Assembly (NCBI GenBank): GCA_026397855.1
Contig: JAPLUA010000300.1
Location: forward strand, 1 to 23,240
DNA: 23,240 bases
From: Verrucomicrobiota bacterium
Lineage (GTDB): Bacteria; Verrucomicrobiota; Verrucomicrobiia; Limisphaerales; UBA8199
Reading direction: 5' to 3'
The notes under the pieces were generated by a model. It saw nothing but the letters and a program-made list of their open reading frames with translations, did no database searches and was not told the DNA's origin. Shown here piece after piece: positions 9,707 to 17,620 of this stretch. The stretch's first letter is position 1. Each line of letters opens with the position of its first letter. A program made the position numbers and the translations under genes.

Positions 9707-11178
9707 TACAGCACAGCGTGGACGAAGCTCATGAAAAAGCCGGGGTAAAGGCCGATGACCACCGAGATGGCAGCCGTTATGGCCAGCGGCACCACCATCA
9801 GGGGATGCGCTTCCGTGAACTTATGCTTCAAATCGGCCTCGGAAGGCTTCCCGAAGAAGCCGTTGTAAACGACCGGGGCGAAATAGGCCGTATTCAGCAG
9901 GGTGCTGACCAGGAGGACGACGATGATGCCGATGGAGCCGGCATCGAAGGCGCCGTTCAGCAGGTACCATTTGCTGACAAACCCGGCGACCGGGGGCGCG
10001 CCGATCATGCTGAGCGAGGCGAGGGCGAAGGCGCCGAAGGTGAACGGCATGACGCGGCCGAGGCCGTTCATCTCCGAGATGCTCTTCTTGTGGGTGGCCA
10101 CATAGATTGCGCCCGCGCAGAAGAAGAGGGTGATCTTGGAGAAGGCGTGGTTGGCAATGTGCACCAGGCCGCCCTCGATGCCCGAGGGCTTCAGCAGCGC
10201 GACGCCCAGGATGATGTAGGAGAGCTGGCTGACCGTGGAGTAAGCCAGCCTCGCCTTCAGGTTGTCCTTGCTCAGGGCGACGATCGAGGCCACGACGATG
10301 GTGATCGAGACGAAGTAGGCGGTCGGCAGGCCAAGGTTCAGGGCGTTCATGCGGTCCACGCCGAACACAAAGAGCATGACGCGGACGGTGGAGAACACGC
10401 CGACCTTGACGACGGCGACCGCGTGCAGCAAAGCGCTGACGGGAGTGGGGGCCACCATGGCGCTGGGCAGCCAGCTATGGAACGGCATCACGCCATTCTT
10501 CGCGAAGCCCAGGATGCAGCAGGCGTAAAGAGCCGTCACCACCCAGCGGTTGACGTCCGCGGGGAGGATGCCCGAGTTGATGTTGTTGGCGAAGTCGAGG
10601 TTCCCTGTCAGCACATAAATCAGGACCATCGCAGGCAGGATCAGGCCCTTGGCGGTGGCGGTCAGGTAGGTGATATACTTCTCCGCGCCCGCATAGCTCT
10701 CTTCGTCCTGGTGATGGGCCACCAGCGGGTAGGTGCAGATGCTGACGATTTCGTAGAACAGGTAAAGCGTCAGCAGGTTATCCGAGAAGGCGCAGCCGAT
10801 GGCGCCAAACAAGGCCAGGGCGAAGCAGGTGTTAAAGCGCGTCTGCTCGTGCTCCTGGAGGCTGCGCATGTAGCCCGCCGCGTAGAAGACCGTGATGACC
10901 CAGAGGAACGAGGCGGAGACGGCAAACACCATGGACAAGGCATCGGCGCGGAGGGAGATGCTGAGACCCGGCAGCAACTGGAAGAGCGTGAAGTGCAGCT
11001 TCTGGCCCGCGTGGATGGCGGGAATCAGGGAAGCGGTGATCGCGAACAGGGTGATCGCGGCGAGAAAAGAGCAGGCTTCGCGGACGTTGGGCCGCTTGCC
11101 GGTGGCCATGACCAGCCCGGCCCCGATGAGGGGGGCGAGCACTGCGAGCAGGAGCCTGATATCGTGAGTAGGTGCCAT
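9706..11178 (-). CDS. MrpD-like fourth antiporter subunit of complex I
   Basis: The 490-residue protein has about 14 membrane helices and resembles subunit D of multisubunit Na+/H+ antiporters and the NuoL/M/N family. All expected proton-path residues are visible: E143 in LYLFYEIVSICTYP, K227 in GFAKNGVMPFHSWLPSA, H252 and K258, H344 and K348 in NHAFSKITLFF, and K403 in GFVSKWYLL. It lacks NuoL's C-terminal lateral helix. It occupies the place after nuoK where nuoL normally begins, 4 bases from the nuoK stop. With the 7498-9411 gene, nuoM and nuoN it makes four antiporter-like subunits in one operon. A separate Mrp antiporter is unlikely because the Mrp A-C and E-G genes are absent. Confidence 0.87.
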   Translation of the reverse strand: MAPTHDIRLLLAVLAPLIGAGLVMATGKRPNVREACSFLAAITLFAITASLIPAIHAGQKLHFTLFQLLPGLSISLRADALSMVFAVSASFLWVITVFYAAGYMRSLQEHEQTRFNTCFALALFGAIGCAFSDNLLTLYLFYEIVSICTYPLVAHHQDEESYAGAEKYITYLTATAKGLILPAMVLIYVLTGNLDFANNINSGILPADVNRWVVTALYACCILGFAKNGVMPFHSWLPSAMVAPTPVSALLHAVAVVKVGVFSTVRVMLFVFGVDRMNALNLGLPTAYFVSITIVVASIVALSKDNLKARLAYSTVSQLSYIILGVALLKPSGIEGGLVHIANHAFSKITLFFCAGAIYVATHKKSISEMNGLGRVMPFTFGAFALASLSMIGAPPVAGFVSKWYLLNGAFDAGSIGIIVVLLVSTLLNTAYFAPVVYNGFFGKPSEADLKHKFTEAHPLMVVPLAITAAISVVIGLYPGFFMSFVHAVL

Positions 11179-11182
11179 TGGA

Positions 11183-11509
11183 CTAGCCGCTGAGTTCGGA
11201 CAGCTCCTTCGTTTTGACGGAGCGGTAGTTGCGATAGACGGCGATAATGATGCTGAGGGCGATGGCGATTTCAGCCGCGGCCAACCCCATGATAAACAGG
11301 ACGAAAATCTGCCCCACTGTCGGGTCGGGGGCCTTGAAATAGTTGAACGTCATCAGGTTAAGCGAGGCCGCGGAGAAGATGAGCTCGCCCGAAATGAGCA
11401 TGCCGATAAGCGTGCGGCGACGGAGCAGGCCGAAGATGCCGATCACCAGCAGCAAGGCCGCCACGATGAAATAGAGGTCCGGTCGCTCAGGCAGGGGCAC
11501 AGGGGTCAT
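11183..11509 (-). CDS. nuoK: Complex I subunit NuoK
   Basis: This small membrane subunit of complex I helps link the quinone site to the pumping subunits. The 108 residues form three helices with the two conserved intramembrane glutamates, E42 in MLISGELIFSAASLN and E80 in GLAAAEIAIALS. An N-terminal extension of about 10 residues (MTPVPLPERP) precedes the first helix. The ATG overlaps the nuoJ stop (ATGA), so translation is probably coupled. The gene is intact and normal for the family. Confidence 0.95.
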   Translation of the reverse strand: MTPVPLPERPDLYFIVAALLLVIGIFGLLRRRTLIGMLISGELIFSAASLNLMTFNYFKAPDPTVGQIFVLFIMGLAAAEIAIALSIIIAVYRNYRSVKTKELSELSG

Positions 11510-12039
11510 ACTTTGTCCCTCCCGGTGCGCGCGAGGGCGAGCGCGCCGATGATTGCCACCAGCAGGGCCAGGGAGATCAGCTCAAAGGCCAGGCTGTAGG
11601 TGGTGAGCAGCGACTTGCCAATCGCCTGGATGGAGCCGTCGCTGACCCGGGCAACCGGAACGGTCCAGTCCTGATGGGTGCCCAGTTGCCAGAGGCCCCA
11701 GAAGACCGCCGCGCAGACCACGAAGGCAAAGCTTCCCCAGAGAAGGGTGGAGCCGAGCTTGTCGTCGCGGACAGGCTCGTCAGGCTCCGCCAGCATGACG
11801 GCGAAAATAATGGTCACGCAGACAGCCCCGACGTAGATGAGGATTTCCATCAGGGCCAGGAATGGGCTGTGGAGGAAATAGTAGAGGCCGGCCAGCCCGA
11901 TGCAGGAGATGGCGAGGCCGCAGACGCTCCGGATGATGCGCGCCGTCAGCGCAGCCAGGAGGGCGCCCGCGACGGTGGTTGCGGCACACATCAGGAACAC
12001 GCCGCCGACAATCATCTGTGAGGCTGGAAACGTGGACAT
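11506..12039 (-). CDS. nuoJ: Complex I subunit NuoJ
   Basis: The 177-residue membrane subunit has five predicted helices. The conserved third-helix segment LMEILIYVGAVCVTIIFAVML is split here by its neighbours LHSPFLA and AEPDEP. It has the pi-bulge-type YVGAV stretch associated with NuoJ and packs beside NuoK and NuoH. A 24-base gap filled by a 9-bp repeat separates it from nuoI, the loosest junction but one in the operon. It overlaps nuoK by 4 bases. Confidence 0.94.
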   Translation of the reverse strand: MSTFPASQMIVGGVFLMCAATTVAGALLAALTARIIRSVCGLAISCIGLAGLYYFLHSPFLALMEILIYVGAVCVTIIFAVMLAEPDEPVRDDKLGSTLLWGSFAFVVCAAVFWGLWQLGTHQDWTVPVARVSDGSIQAIGKSLLTTYSLAFELISLALLVAIIGALALARTGRDKV

Positions 12040-12041
12040 CA

Positions 12042-12074
12042 GGGGTTCTGGGAGTTAAAGGGGTTAATTGGGTT
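12042..12074 (-). repeat. 9-bp tandem repeat at the nuoI/nuoJ junction
   Basis: On the minus strand the units are AACCCAATT, AACCCCTTT, AACTCCCAG and AACCCC. The first unit contributes the last two codons and the stop of nuoI. The remainder fills the gap before nuoJ. Confidence 0.65.
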
Positions 12075-12615
12075 GTGCCGGGGCGGCCGGCTGGGGCTGT
12101 TCCGCTTTTGGCGCCTCGTTGGCCGGCGGCTGGGGCGCGACTTCGGGCTTCGGCGTCTCCGGCATCGGGTTTGCCTTGGCGTCGTCCTCCATGCGCTTGA
12201 ACAGGTCCATGATAAAGTCCTCCCTGTTCGTGCTCGCAAGGTTGTACTGATGCGTGTACCGGATGGCGTTGTCCCGGCAGGCTTCGACGCACGAGCCGCA
12301 CAGGCTGCACTTGGTGAAATCGAGCTTGTACTCGGTCACCGACTTCTTCTTGGCCCCGTCCAGCTTCGCCCCTTCGACGGTGATGCAATCGCTGGGGCAG
12401 GCCCGCTCGCAGAGTTTGCAGGCAAAGCAGATCGCCTTGCCCGTCTCCGGGTCGCGCACCAGCTCGATATGCCCGCGGAACCGCTTGGGCATCTTGAGGG
12501 ATTCGTGCGGGTACTGGACGGTAACGATCGGCTTGAAGAACTCGCCCAGCGTGATCCGCATGCCCGTGACCAGGCTGTTGAAACCGGTGAATATTTCCTT
12601 TAACGAATTCTTCAT
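12064..12615 (-). CDS. nuoI: Complex I iron-sulfur subunit NuoI
   Basis: This peripheral subunit carries two [4Fe-4S] clusters (N6a/N6b) that pass electrons toward NuoB. The 183 residues contain both ferredoxin motifs: C63-x2-C66-x2-C69-x3-C73 followed by P, and C103-x2-C106-x2-C109-x3-C113. The second motif is followed by Arg instead of the usual Pro (EACRDNAI). Residues about 148-183 form an Ala/Pro/Glu-rich tail with no domain character, and the last codons lie in a 9-bp repeat. The ATG overlaps the nuoH stop (ATGA). With nuoEFG absent from the operon, NuoI is the most upstream electron carrier encoded here. Confidence 0.95.
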   Translation of the reverse strand: MKNSLKEIFTGFNSLVTGMRITLGEFFKPIVTVQYPHESLKMPKRFRGHIELVRDPETGKAICFACKLCERACPSDCITVEGAKLDGAKKKSVTEYKLDFTKCSLCGSCVEACRDNAIRYTHQYNLASTNREDFIMDLFKRMEDDAKANPMPETPKPEVAPQPPANEAPKAEQPQPAAPAQPN

Positions 12616-13655
12616 GCGTGGTGGAACAGCTTAATCATCGCGCTGGACAGGATGAGGGTGAGCAGGGAGACCGGGATCAGGATCTTCCACGAGAGGTTGA
12701 GCAGGCCGTAAAACTGCGTGCGCGGGAACGTCCAGCGGATCCACACCACGGAGAACACCAGGAAATACATCTTCAGAAGGAACCAGATCACGCCCGACAG
12801 GATCCCGAACGGGCTCTGCCAGCCGCCGAGGAAGAGGACGGTGGCGAGCGCGCAGCCGAGGAGGATGTTGGCGTATTCGGCCATGAAAAACACCCCGAAG
12901 CCCATCCCTGAGTATTCAGTGTAGGCGCCGGCCACCAGCTCGCTCTCGGCTTCCGCCATGTCGAACGGCGCGCGGTTGGTCTCCGCCAGCATGCAGGTGT
13001 AGAAAATCAGGAAGGTGACGGGCATCAGCGGGTTGATCCAGACCCGGAACAGGTTCCAATGCCAGAAGGCGCCGGCCTGCTGCTGGACAATCTCGTTCAG
13101 GTTCATGGTGCCGGTCACCATGATCATGGTGATGGCCACCAGCAGCATGGGAATCTCGTAGGCGACATTCTGGGAAACGACGCGGGCGGCCGAGATGATC
13201 GCGTATTTATTCCGGGAAGCCCAGCCGCCCAGCATGATGGCCATGACATTGATGGACGCAAAGGAGAAGATCATGAGCAATCCCACGTTGATGTTTCGCG
13301 CGGCCAGGTTTTCGCCCCAGGGAATGACGGCGAGGCTCATCAGGGCGGGGGACATCATCAGCAGGGGGGCAACGCGGAACAGCGTCCTGTCCACGCCCGC
13401 GGGCACGATCAACTGCTTGGACATGAGCTTGACGGCGTCGGCAATGGGCTGGAGCAGGCCGGCGTAGCCAACTTCCGTGGGGCCGGGTCGGCGCTGGAAC
13501 CGGGCGGCGCCCTTGCGCTCAACCCAGACGAGGTAAGCCGCATTGAGCCCCACAAAGGCCATCATGCCCACAAGGAACACCAGCAGCCGGTAAGGCTCGG
13601 TCGCCAGGAGCTTCACAAGGTTGGTTATGGCTTCGGTCATTTCGCCTTTGCTCAA
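12612..13655 (-). CDS. nuoH: Complex I quinone-site membrane subunit NuoH
   Basis: The 347-residue subunit forms the membrane side of the quinone pocket. Signatures are WVERKGAARFQRRPGPTEVG (about 45-63), AETNRAPFDMAEAESELVAG and YTEYSGMGFGVFFMAEYAN. About eight helices are predicted. The longest frame starts with TTG at 13655, overlapping the nuoD stop as TTGA. An ATG five codons later (13640, MTEAITN), with AAAGGCG just upstream, is an equally good start. In standard operons nuoE, nuoF and nuoG precede nuoH; here it follows nuoD directly. Confidence 0.95.
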   Translation of the reverse strand: MSKGEMTEAITNLVKLLATEPYRLLVFLVGMMAFVGLNAAYLVWVERKGAARFQRRPGPTEVGYAGLLQPIADAVKLMSKQLIVPAGVDRTLFRVAPLLMMSPALMSLAVIPWGENLAARNINVGLLMIFSFASINVMAIMLGGWASRNKYAIISAARVVSQNVAYEIPMLLVAITMIMVTGTMNLNEIVQQQAGAFWHWNLFRVWINPLMPVTFLIFYTCMLAETNRAPFDMAEAESELVAGAYTEYSGMGFGVFFMAEYANILLGCALATVLFLGGWQSPFGILSGVIWFLLKMYFLVFSVVWIRWTFPRTQFYGLLNLSWKILIPVSLLTLILSSAMIKLFHHA

Positions 13656-14782
13656 CGGTCAATGTCGGGGATCACGAGGTCCAGGCTGCCCATCAGGGCC
13701 AGGGCATCCGGCAGGAGCATGCCTGCGCTGGCCTCCTCGAAGAGGCTCAGGTTGGAAAGCGACGGCGTGCGCAATTTGACCCGGTAGGGAATCTCCTTGT
13801 TGTCGCTCACGATCCGCACCGCGAACCGGCCGCGAGCGGCCTCGACAGCATAGCAGTAATCACCTGCAGGGAGCTTGAGCACACGCGGGACCTTCTCGGC
13901 CATCACGGGCCCGGACGGCAGCTTGTCGAGGGCCTGCTCGATGATGCGCAGGCTCTGGACCATCTCCTCCATGCGCACCAGGTAGCGGGCCATGGAGTCC
14001 CCCTCCTCACACGTGGGGACCAGAAAATCAAACTCCGGGTAGGCGGAGTAGGGCTCGACCTTGCGGACGTCGTAGGGGATGCCCGAGCCGCGAATCACGG
14101 GACCGGTCGCCCCGTATTTCCGGCACATTTCCTTGCTGATCGGGCCGATCTCGATGAGCCGCTTGCGCAGGATGATGTTATCGGTGACCAGGCTCCGGTA
14201 CATCTTGAGCCGGGGCCGCATCTGGGCGATGAACTCGCGGGTGCCCTTGATGAAATCATCGTCCACGTCGTTGTAGAGCCCGCCGATGCGGTAGTAGCTG
14301 TAGGTGAGACGGGAGCCGGTAATGGCCTCGAGCAGGTCGAGGATCTTCTCCCGGTCATCAAAGGCATAGAGCAGGGGCGTAAAGCCGCCCAGGTCGAGCA
14401 GGAAGGCGCCCCACCAGACGAGGTGGCTGGAGATCCGGTTCATCTCGGACGTGATGACACGGATATACTCCGCGCGCGGCGGCACCTGGAGCTTCGCCGC
14501 CCGCTCCACCGCGCCGACAAAGCCGTGGGTGTAGGTCATCGCCGACAGGTAATCAATACGGCTGGTGTTCGGCAGGAACTGGGCGTAGGTGCGGTTTTCG
14601 CCCATCTTTTCCTGCATCCGGTGGATATAGCCGCAGATGGGTTCGGCGCGGACGACGTATTCGCCGTCCATGACGATTTTAACACGCAACACGCCGTGGG
14701 TGGCGGGATGCTGGGGGCCGAGGTTAATGACAAACGTCTCGTTCGGCGCCCCGGGCGGGGATATGACCTCTTTGGTAATCAC
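13652..14782 (-). CDS. nuoD: Complex I 49-kDa-type subunit NuoD
   Basis: This peripheral subunit forms the quinone-binding cavity with NuoB. The 376 residues include the signatures LGPQHPATHG (21-30), RIDYLSAMTYTHGF (about 75-88) and the conserved C-terminal DIDR. The length is normal for a stand-alone NuoD, so it is not fused to NuoC. It starts with GTG at 14782, overlapping the nuoC stop as GTGA. Its own stop overlaps the nuoH start. No trace of nuoE is seen between nuoD and nuoH. Confidence 0.95.
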   Translation of the reverse strand: MITKEVISPPGAPNETFVINLGPQHPATHGVLRVKIVMDGEYVVRAEPICGYIHRMQEKMGENRTYAQFLPNTSRIDYLSAMTYTHGFVGAVERAAKLQVPPRAEYIRVITSEMNRISSHLVWWGAFLLDLGGFTPLLYAFDDREKILDLLEAITGSRLTYSYYRIGGLYNDVDDDFIKGTREFIAQMRPRLKMYRSLVTDNIILRKRLIEIGPISKEMCRKYGATGPVIRGSGIPYDVRKVEPYSAYPEFDFLVPTCEEGDSMARYLVRMEEMVQSLRIIEQALDKLPSGPVMAEKVPRVLKLPAGDYCYAVEAARGRFAVRIVSDNKEIPYRVKLRTPSLSNLSLFEEASAGMLLPDALALMGSLDLVIPDIDR

Positions 14783-15237
14783 GAGACAAAGTCCTTCCTC
14801 AGCGGGTGAAACGTGGCGTCCTCGGGAAGCAGGAACGGCGTCAGGTTCGGATGCCCCAGGAATCGAATGCCAAAGAAATCATGCGTTTCGCGCTCATGCC
14901 AGTTGGCCCCGGGGAAGACCTTTTGAATGGTGGGAACCTCCGGGTTATCGCGCGGAACCCGGGTCCGAACCACCACGCGCAACGCCTTGGACAGGTGGAA
15001 GAAATCATAGACCACCTCCATCTGGCCCTGGGCCATCCAGTCCACGCCGGTGATGGTGTCCAACGCCAGCCCTTCCTTGTCCAGCAGCGAGACCACATCA
15101 ACGACCTGGTCGGGATTGACGGTGGCGTCCAGGTGATAGCCTTTGGCGGCGTAATCCACCGCCTGAAACGGGATCGGCAGGTGGGCCAGCGCATTAGGCA
15201 GCGCCGGGCTGGGGGGTGGTGTGGGGGCGGGCTCCAT
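14779..15237 (-). CDS. nuoC: Complex I 30-kDa-type subunit NuoC
   Basis: The 152-residue peripheral subunit supports NuoD. The family signature GANWHERETHDFFGIRFLGH (110-129) and the end PLRKDF are clear. The N-terminal residues 1-20 are Pro/Ala-rich and poorly conserved, so the start could lie slightly downstream. A 21-base gap separates it from nuoB, and it overlaps nuoD by 4 bases. Confidence 0.94.
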   Translation of the reverse strand: MEPAPTPPPSPALPNALAHLPIPFQAVDYAAKGYHLDATVNPDQVVDVVSLLDKEGLALDTITGVDWMAQGQMEVVYDFFHLSKALRVVVRTRVPRDNPEVPTIQKVFPGANWHERETHDFFGIRFLGHPNLTPFLLPEDATFHPLRKDFVS

Positions 15238-15258
15238 GTCGTCTTGGCAGTTTACCCC

Positions 15259-15777
15259 TTATTCCGACTTGACCACCGGCCAGCGCCGCTTGCCGGTCAG
15301 CTTCTCCTCCAGCTTCAGCAACCCCTCGATCAGGGCTTCGGGACGGGGAGGGCAGCCGGGGATGAACACATCCACGGGAAAGAGCTTTTCCACCCCTTCG
15401 ACGACTGCATACTGCCCGGGGAAGACAAACGGGCCGCCGGAAATGGCGCAATTGCCCATGGCAATGACCCATTTGGGCTCCGGCATCTGGTCGTAAAGCG
15501 TTTTCACCGCCGTGGCCATCTTCTTGTTGATGGTGCCGGCCACGATCATCAGGTCGGCCTGGCGGGGCGAGGGGCGGAAGACCTCGGCGCCAAACCGCGA
15601 CAGGTCGAACCGCGATGCGCCCGCCGCCATCATCTCGATGGCGCAGCAGGCGAGCCCGAAGGTCAGCGGCCAGAGGGAGTTGGCGCGTCCGAGCGCCAGC
15701 ATCTCATCCAGCTTCGCGAACTTGACGTAAGGTGAGCAGTCGCTCAGGAGTTGGGCGTTGTCTGGCGGCGCTTCCAT
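15259..15777 (-). CDS. nuoB: Complex I N2-cluster subunit NuoB
   Basis: This subunit holds the terminal [4Fe-4S] cluster N2 that reduces quinone. The 172 residues contain the ligand set C44-C45 (FGLACCAIEMM), C110 (MGNCAISGGPF) and C142 (PGCPPRPEAL), all present. The ATG at 15777 lies 34 bases inside the end of nuoA. Length and motifs are normal. Confidence 0.96.
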   Translation of the reverse strand: MEAPPDNAQLLSDCSPYVKFAKLDEMLALGRANSLWPLTFGLACCAIEMMAAGASRFDLSRFGAEVFRPSPRQADLMIVAGTINKKMATAVKTLYDQMPEPKWVIAMGNCAISGGPFVFPGQYAVVEGVEKLFPVDVFIPGCPPRPEALIEGLLKLEEKLTGKRRWPVVKSE

Positions 15778-16163
15778 TCAAAGATACCTTTCTTCCAGGC
15801 GTAAACGATCACCAGGGAGAGAATCCCCACAAAGATGAGCATTTCGACGAAGTCCCGGATCACGAACTCGGTGATGCGGTTATAAACGAGGGCAACGGGA
15901 ATCAGAAAGAGCACGTCCACGGCAAAGGCGACGAAGACCAGGGCGTAGAGGTAATAGACCGCGCTGTAGCGGATCCAGGCGTCGCCGATGGGATCCATGC
16001 CGCACTCGATGAACTGGTCTGTCTTGTTGGCATAGTTGCGCGTCCCGCGCGCGGCCAGCAGGTGCACGATCACGAACGGCCCGACGGCAAACGCCATCCC
16101 GCCCAGGAAATAGGCGAAGATATAGATCAGATCAGTGGAGAGCGTCTCTTCCATGCCGATCAT
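15744..16163 (-). CDS. nuoA: Complex I subunit NuoA
   Basis: The small membrane subunit of 139 residues has three helices and the conserved FIECG (51-55, E53) and VFVAFAVDVLFLIP (D83) motifs. I chose the ATG at 16163 because AGGA lies 6 bases before it. A longer frame from a TTG at 16184 adds seven unconserved residues. It is the first gene of the nuo operon and its end overlaps nuoB by 34 bases. The 188-base region upstream shows no promoter I would defend. Confidence 0.94.
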   Translation of the reverse strand: MIGMEETLSTDLIYIFAYFLGGMAFAVGPFVIVHLLAARGTRNYANKTDQFIECGMDPIGDAWIRYSAVYYLYALVFVAFAVDVLFLIPVALVYNRITEFVIRDFVEMLIFVGILSLVIVYAWKKGIFEWKRRQTTPNS

Positions 16164-16351
16164 CGGTTGTCCTGAACAAAACAAATCAAGTTCACGATAT
16201 CAGTTTCAAGATTGCGGGTCTTCGGGTCAATGTTAAAGATTCCAGCCTTCCGATTAGGAGCACTAACTGTTGCCGCCACGGGCAACGCAAGTATGGGCAG
16301 GCTTAATCTCCGGCGGCCGCGACAGCTTCCGCCCGGCACCGGCAGACTCCT

Positions 16352-17554
16352 TCAGGCGGGAGCGCCTGCGGGGCGGCCTCGGAATCCCAGCGCTTCCTTC
16401 AGCCATCGCCAGATGGCGCGCAGCCCGGCATCCTGCACGCCCTCAAGGCCGTAGCCGGACACAAGGGCCTCTTCATGGCCGCGGTAGCGTGGCGGCAGGA
16501 GCACTGCCGGGGCAAGCCCCTGCCCTTCCAGCCTCATGATCTGCGAGTAGAAGATGCCCCTGCCGATCATATACTGGCCCTTTGGCAGCGCCAGCGAGCG
16601 GCGGGGCAGCACCAGCCAGGGACGGTAGCTGAGCATCAGGCCGCCTCCCTCGTCCCGCCGCAGGGTTCCGTAGGTGCGGACAGGAACCTGGCTGATCTCA
16701 GATGCCAGGAAAACCCGGTTCGCCGCGCGGTCCGGCACGAAGCGCCTGTGGCGTAGCGTGACATAGTCCCAGACAAAAACCCACCCGAAGCAGGAGATGC
16801 GGAACGACCATCCGGCGATGAAGTAGGCAATGCCGATGATCACCAGCGCCCAGGCCGCCCCCAGCCAGGGATTTGCGAACGCCGTCGCTGGGATCGTCAG
16901 CAGGACCAGCAACCGGAACCCTTTGAGCGCCGCGTCCAGGATGGCAAAAGGACTGAGAAGGATCAGGACATTGATGGCGTTGGACGCAAGGAACACGAGA
17001 AGAAAGGCGGCCATCGCGACCGGCACCAACATGCCGTTGCCGAGCCAGGAGAGATCAATCGCCCCCAGGAAGCCGGTCCCACCCGGCAGGGCCGCCTCCG
17101 GCCCGGGAGGCGGAAGAACGGTTATCACCAGGGGCACAAACGCGCCGGTGGCGATGAGCCCGCTGATCTTGTGCCCGAGGGCGTCGGCGACATCGAGGGG
17201 CTTCTTCAGCAGCCGCGGCGCAGCGATGCCGAGCGTGTCCTTGAGAAAGCAGGCGGCGACCATCACAAATGCCGGTATCCAGAACCACGGCTGGGCAAAC
17301 CAGGGCAGGCGGGCGCGCTGGCGGGGGGTGCTGGCGTGAAAATACCTCCAGGCGCCCACGGCGCTCGCGCCCAGCAGCGGGGATATCGCAACGCCCGTGA
17401 TCTCGGAAATGGCATGGGCAAGGTCCACTCCGGGCGTTGCCGCGGTTATGGAGGAGTTCGTTTCGGTGGAAGTCGCTGCCAGGGCCATCGGCGAGCTCCA
17501 GCAGGCGGCGACCGCCGCGATGAGCGGGACGGCTAACAGCAGGCGCTTTCTCAT
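16352..17554 (-). CDS. Multi-pass membrane protein of unknown function
   Basis: I do not recognise a named family. From the ATG at 17554 the protein has 400 residues. It starts with a signal peptide or first helix (MRKRLLLAVPLIAAVAA...LAA) and has about five or six more hydrophobic segments (for example FWIPAFVMVAACF, ISGLIATGAFVPLVITVL, VPVAMAAFLLVFLASNAINVL and WALVIIGIAYFIAGW). A soluble C-terminal part of about 140 residues begins near FVWDYVTLRHRRF. The frame runs open upstream to 17803, but that extension lacks protein-like character and runs into the palindromic element, so I reject it. The gene points the same way as the nuo operon, 188 bases upstream of it; a functional link is not shown. 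Confidence 0.7.
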   Translation of the reverse strand: MRKRLLLAVPLIAAVAACWSSPMALAATSTETNSSITAATPGVDLAHAISEITGVAISPLLGASAVGAWRYFHASTPRQRARLPWFAQPWFWIPAFVMVAACFLKDTLGIAAPRLLKKPLDVADALGHKISGLIATGAFVPLVITVLPPPGPEAALPGGTGFLGAIDLSWLGNGMLVPVAMAAFLLVFLASNAINVLILLSPFAILDAALKGFRLLVLLTIPATAFANPWLGAAWALVIIGIAYFIAGWSFRISCFGWVFVWDYVTLRHRRFVPDRAANRVFLASEISQVPVRTYGTLRRDEGGGLMLSYRPWLVLPRRSLALPKGQYMIGRGIFYSQIMRLEGQGLAPAVLLPPRYRGHEEALVSGYGLEGVQDAGLRAIWRWLKEALGFRGRPAGAPA

Positions 17555-17620
17555 GCCAAACAGGGTCGGCCTTTTTCGGGCGCCTGTAAAGCGGCACCTG
17601 CACCTCTCCACGCCGCCTCC

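Noticed and set aside
7498..11178. A separate Mrp-type Na+/H+ antiporter operon inserted in the nuo genes
   Set aside because: Only D-type subunits are present, MrpA-C and MrpE-G are absent, and one protein carries a NuoL-type lateral helix.
9718..11193. 491-codon frame opposite the MrpD-like gene, and similar long frames opposite nuoN and the NuoL-like gene
   Set aside because: Gly/Asp/His/Glu-rich translations typical of the antisense strand of membrane-protein genes; no motifs.
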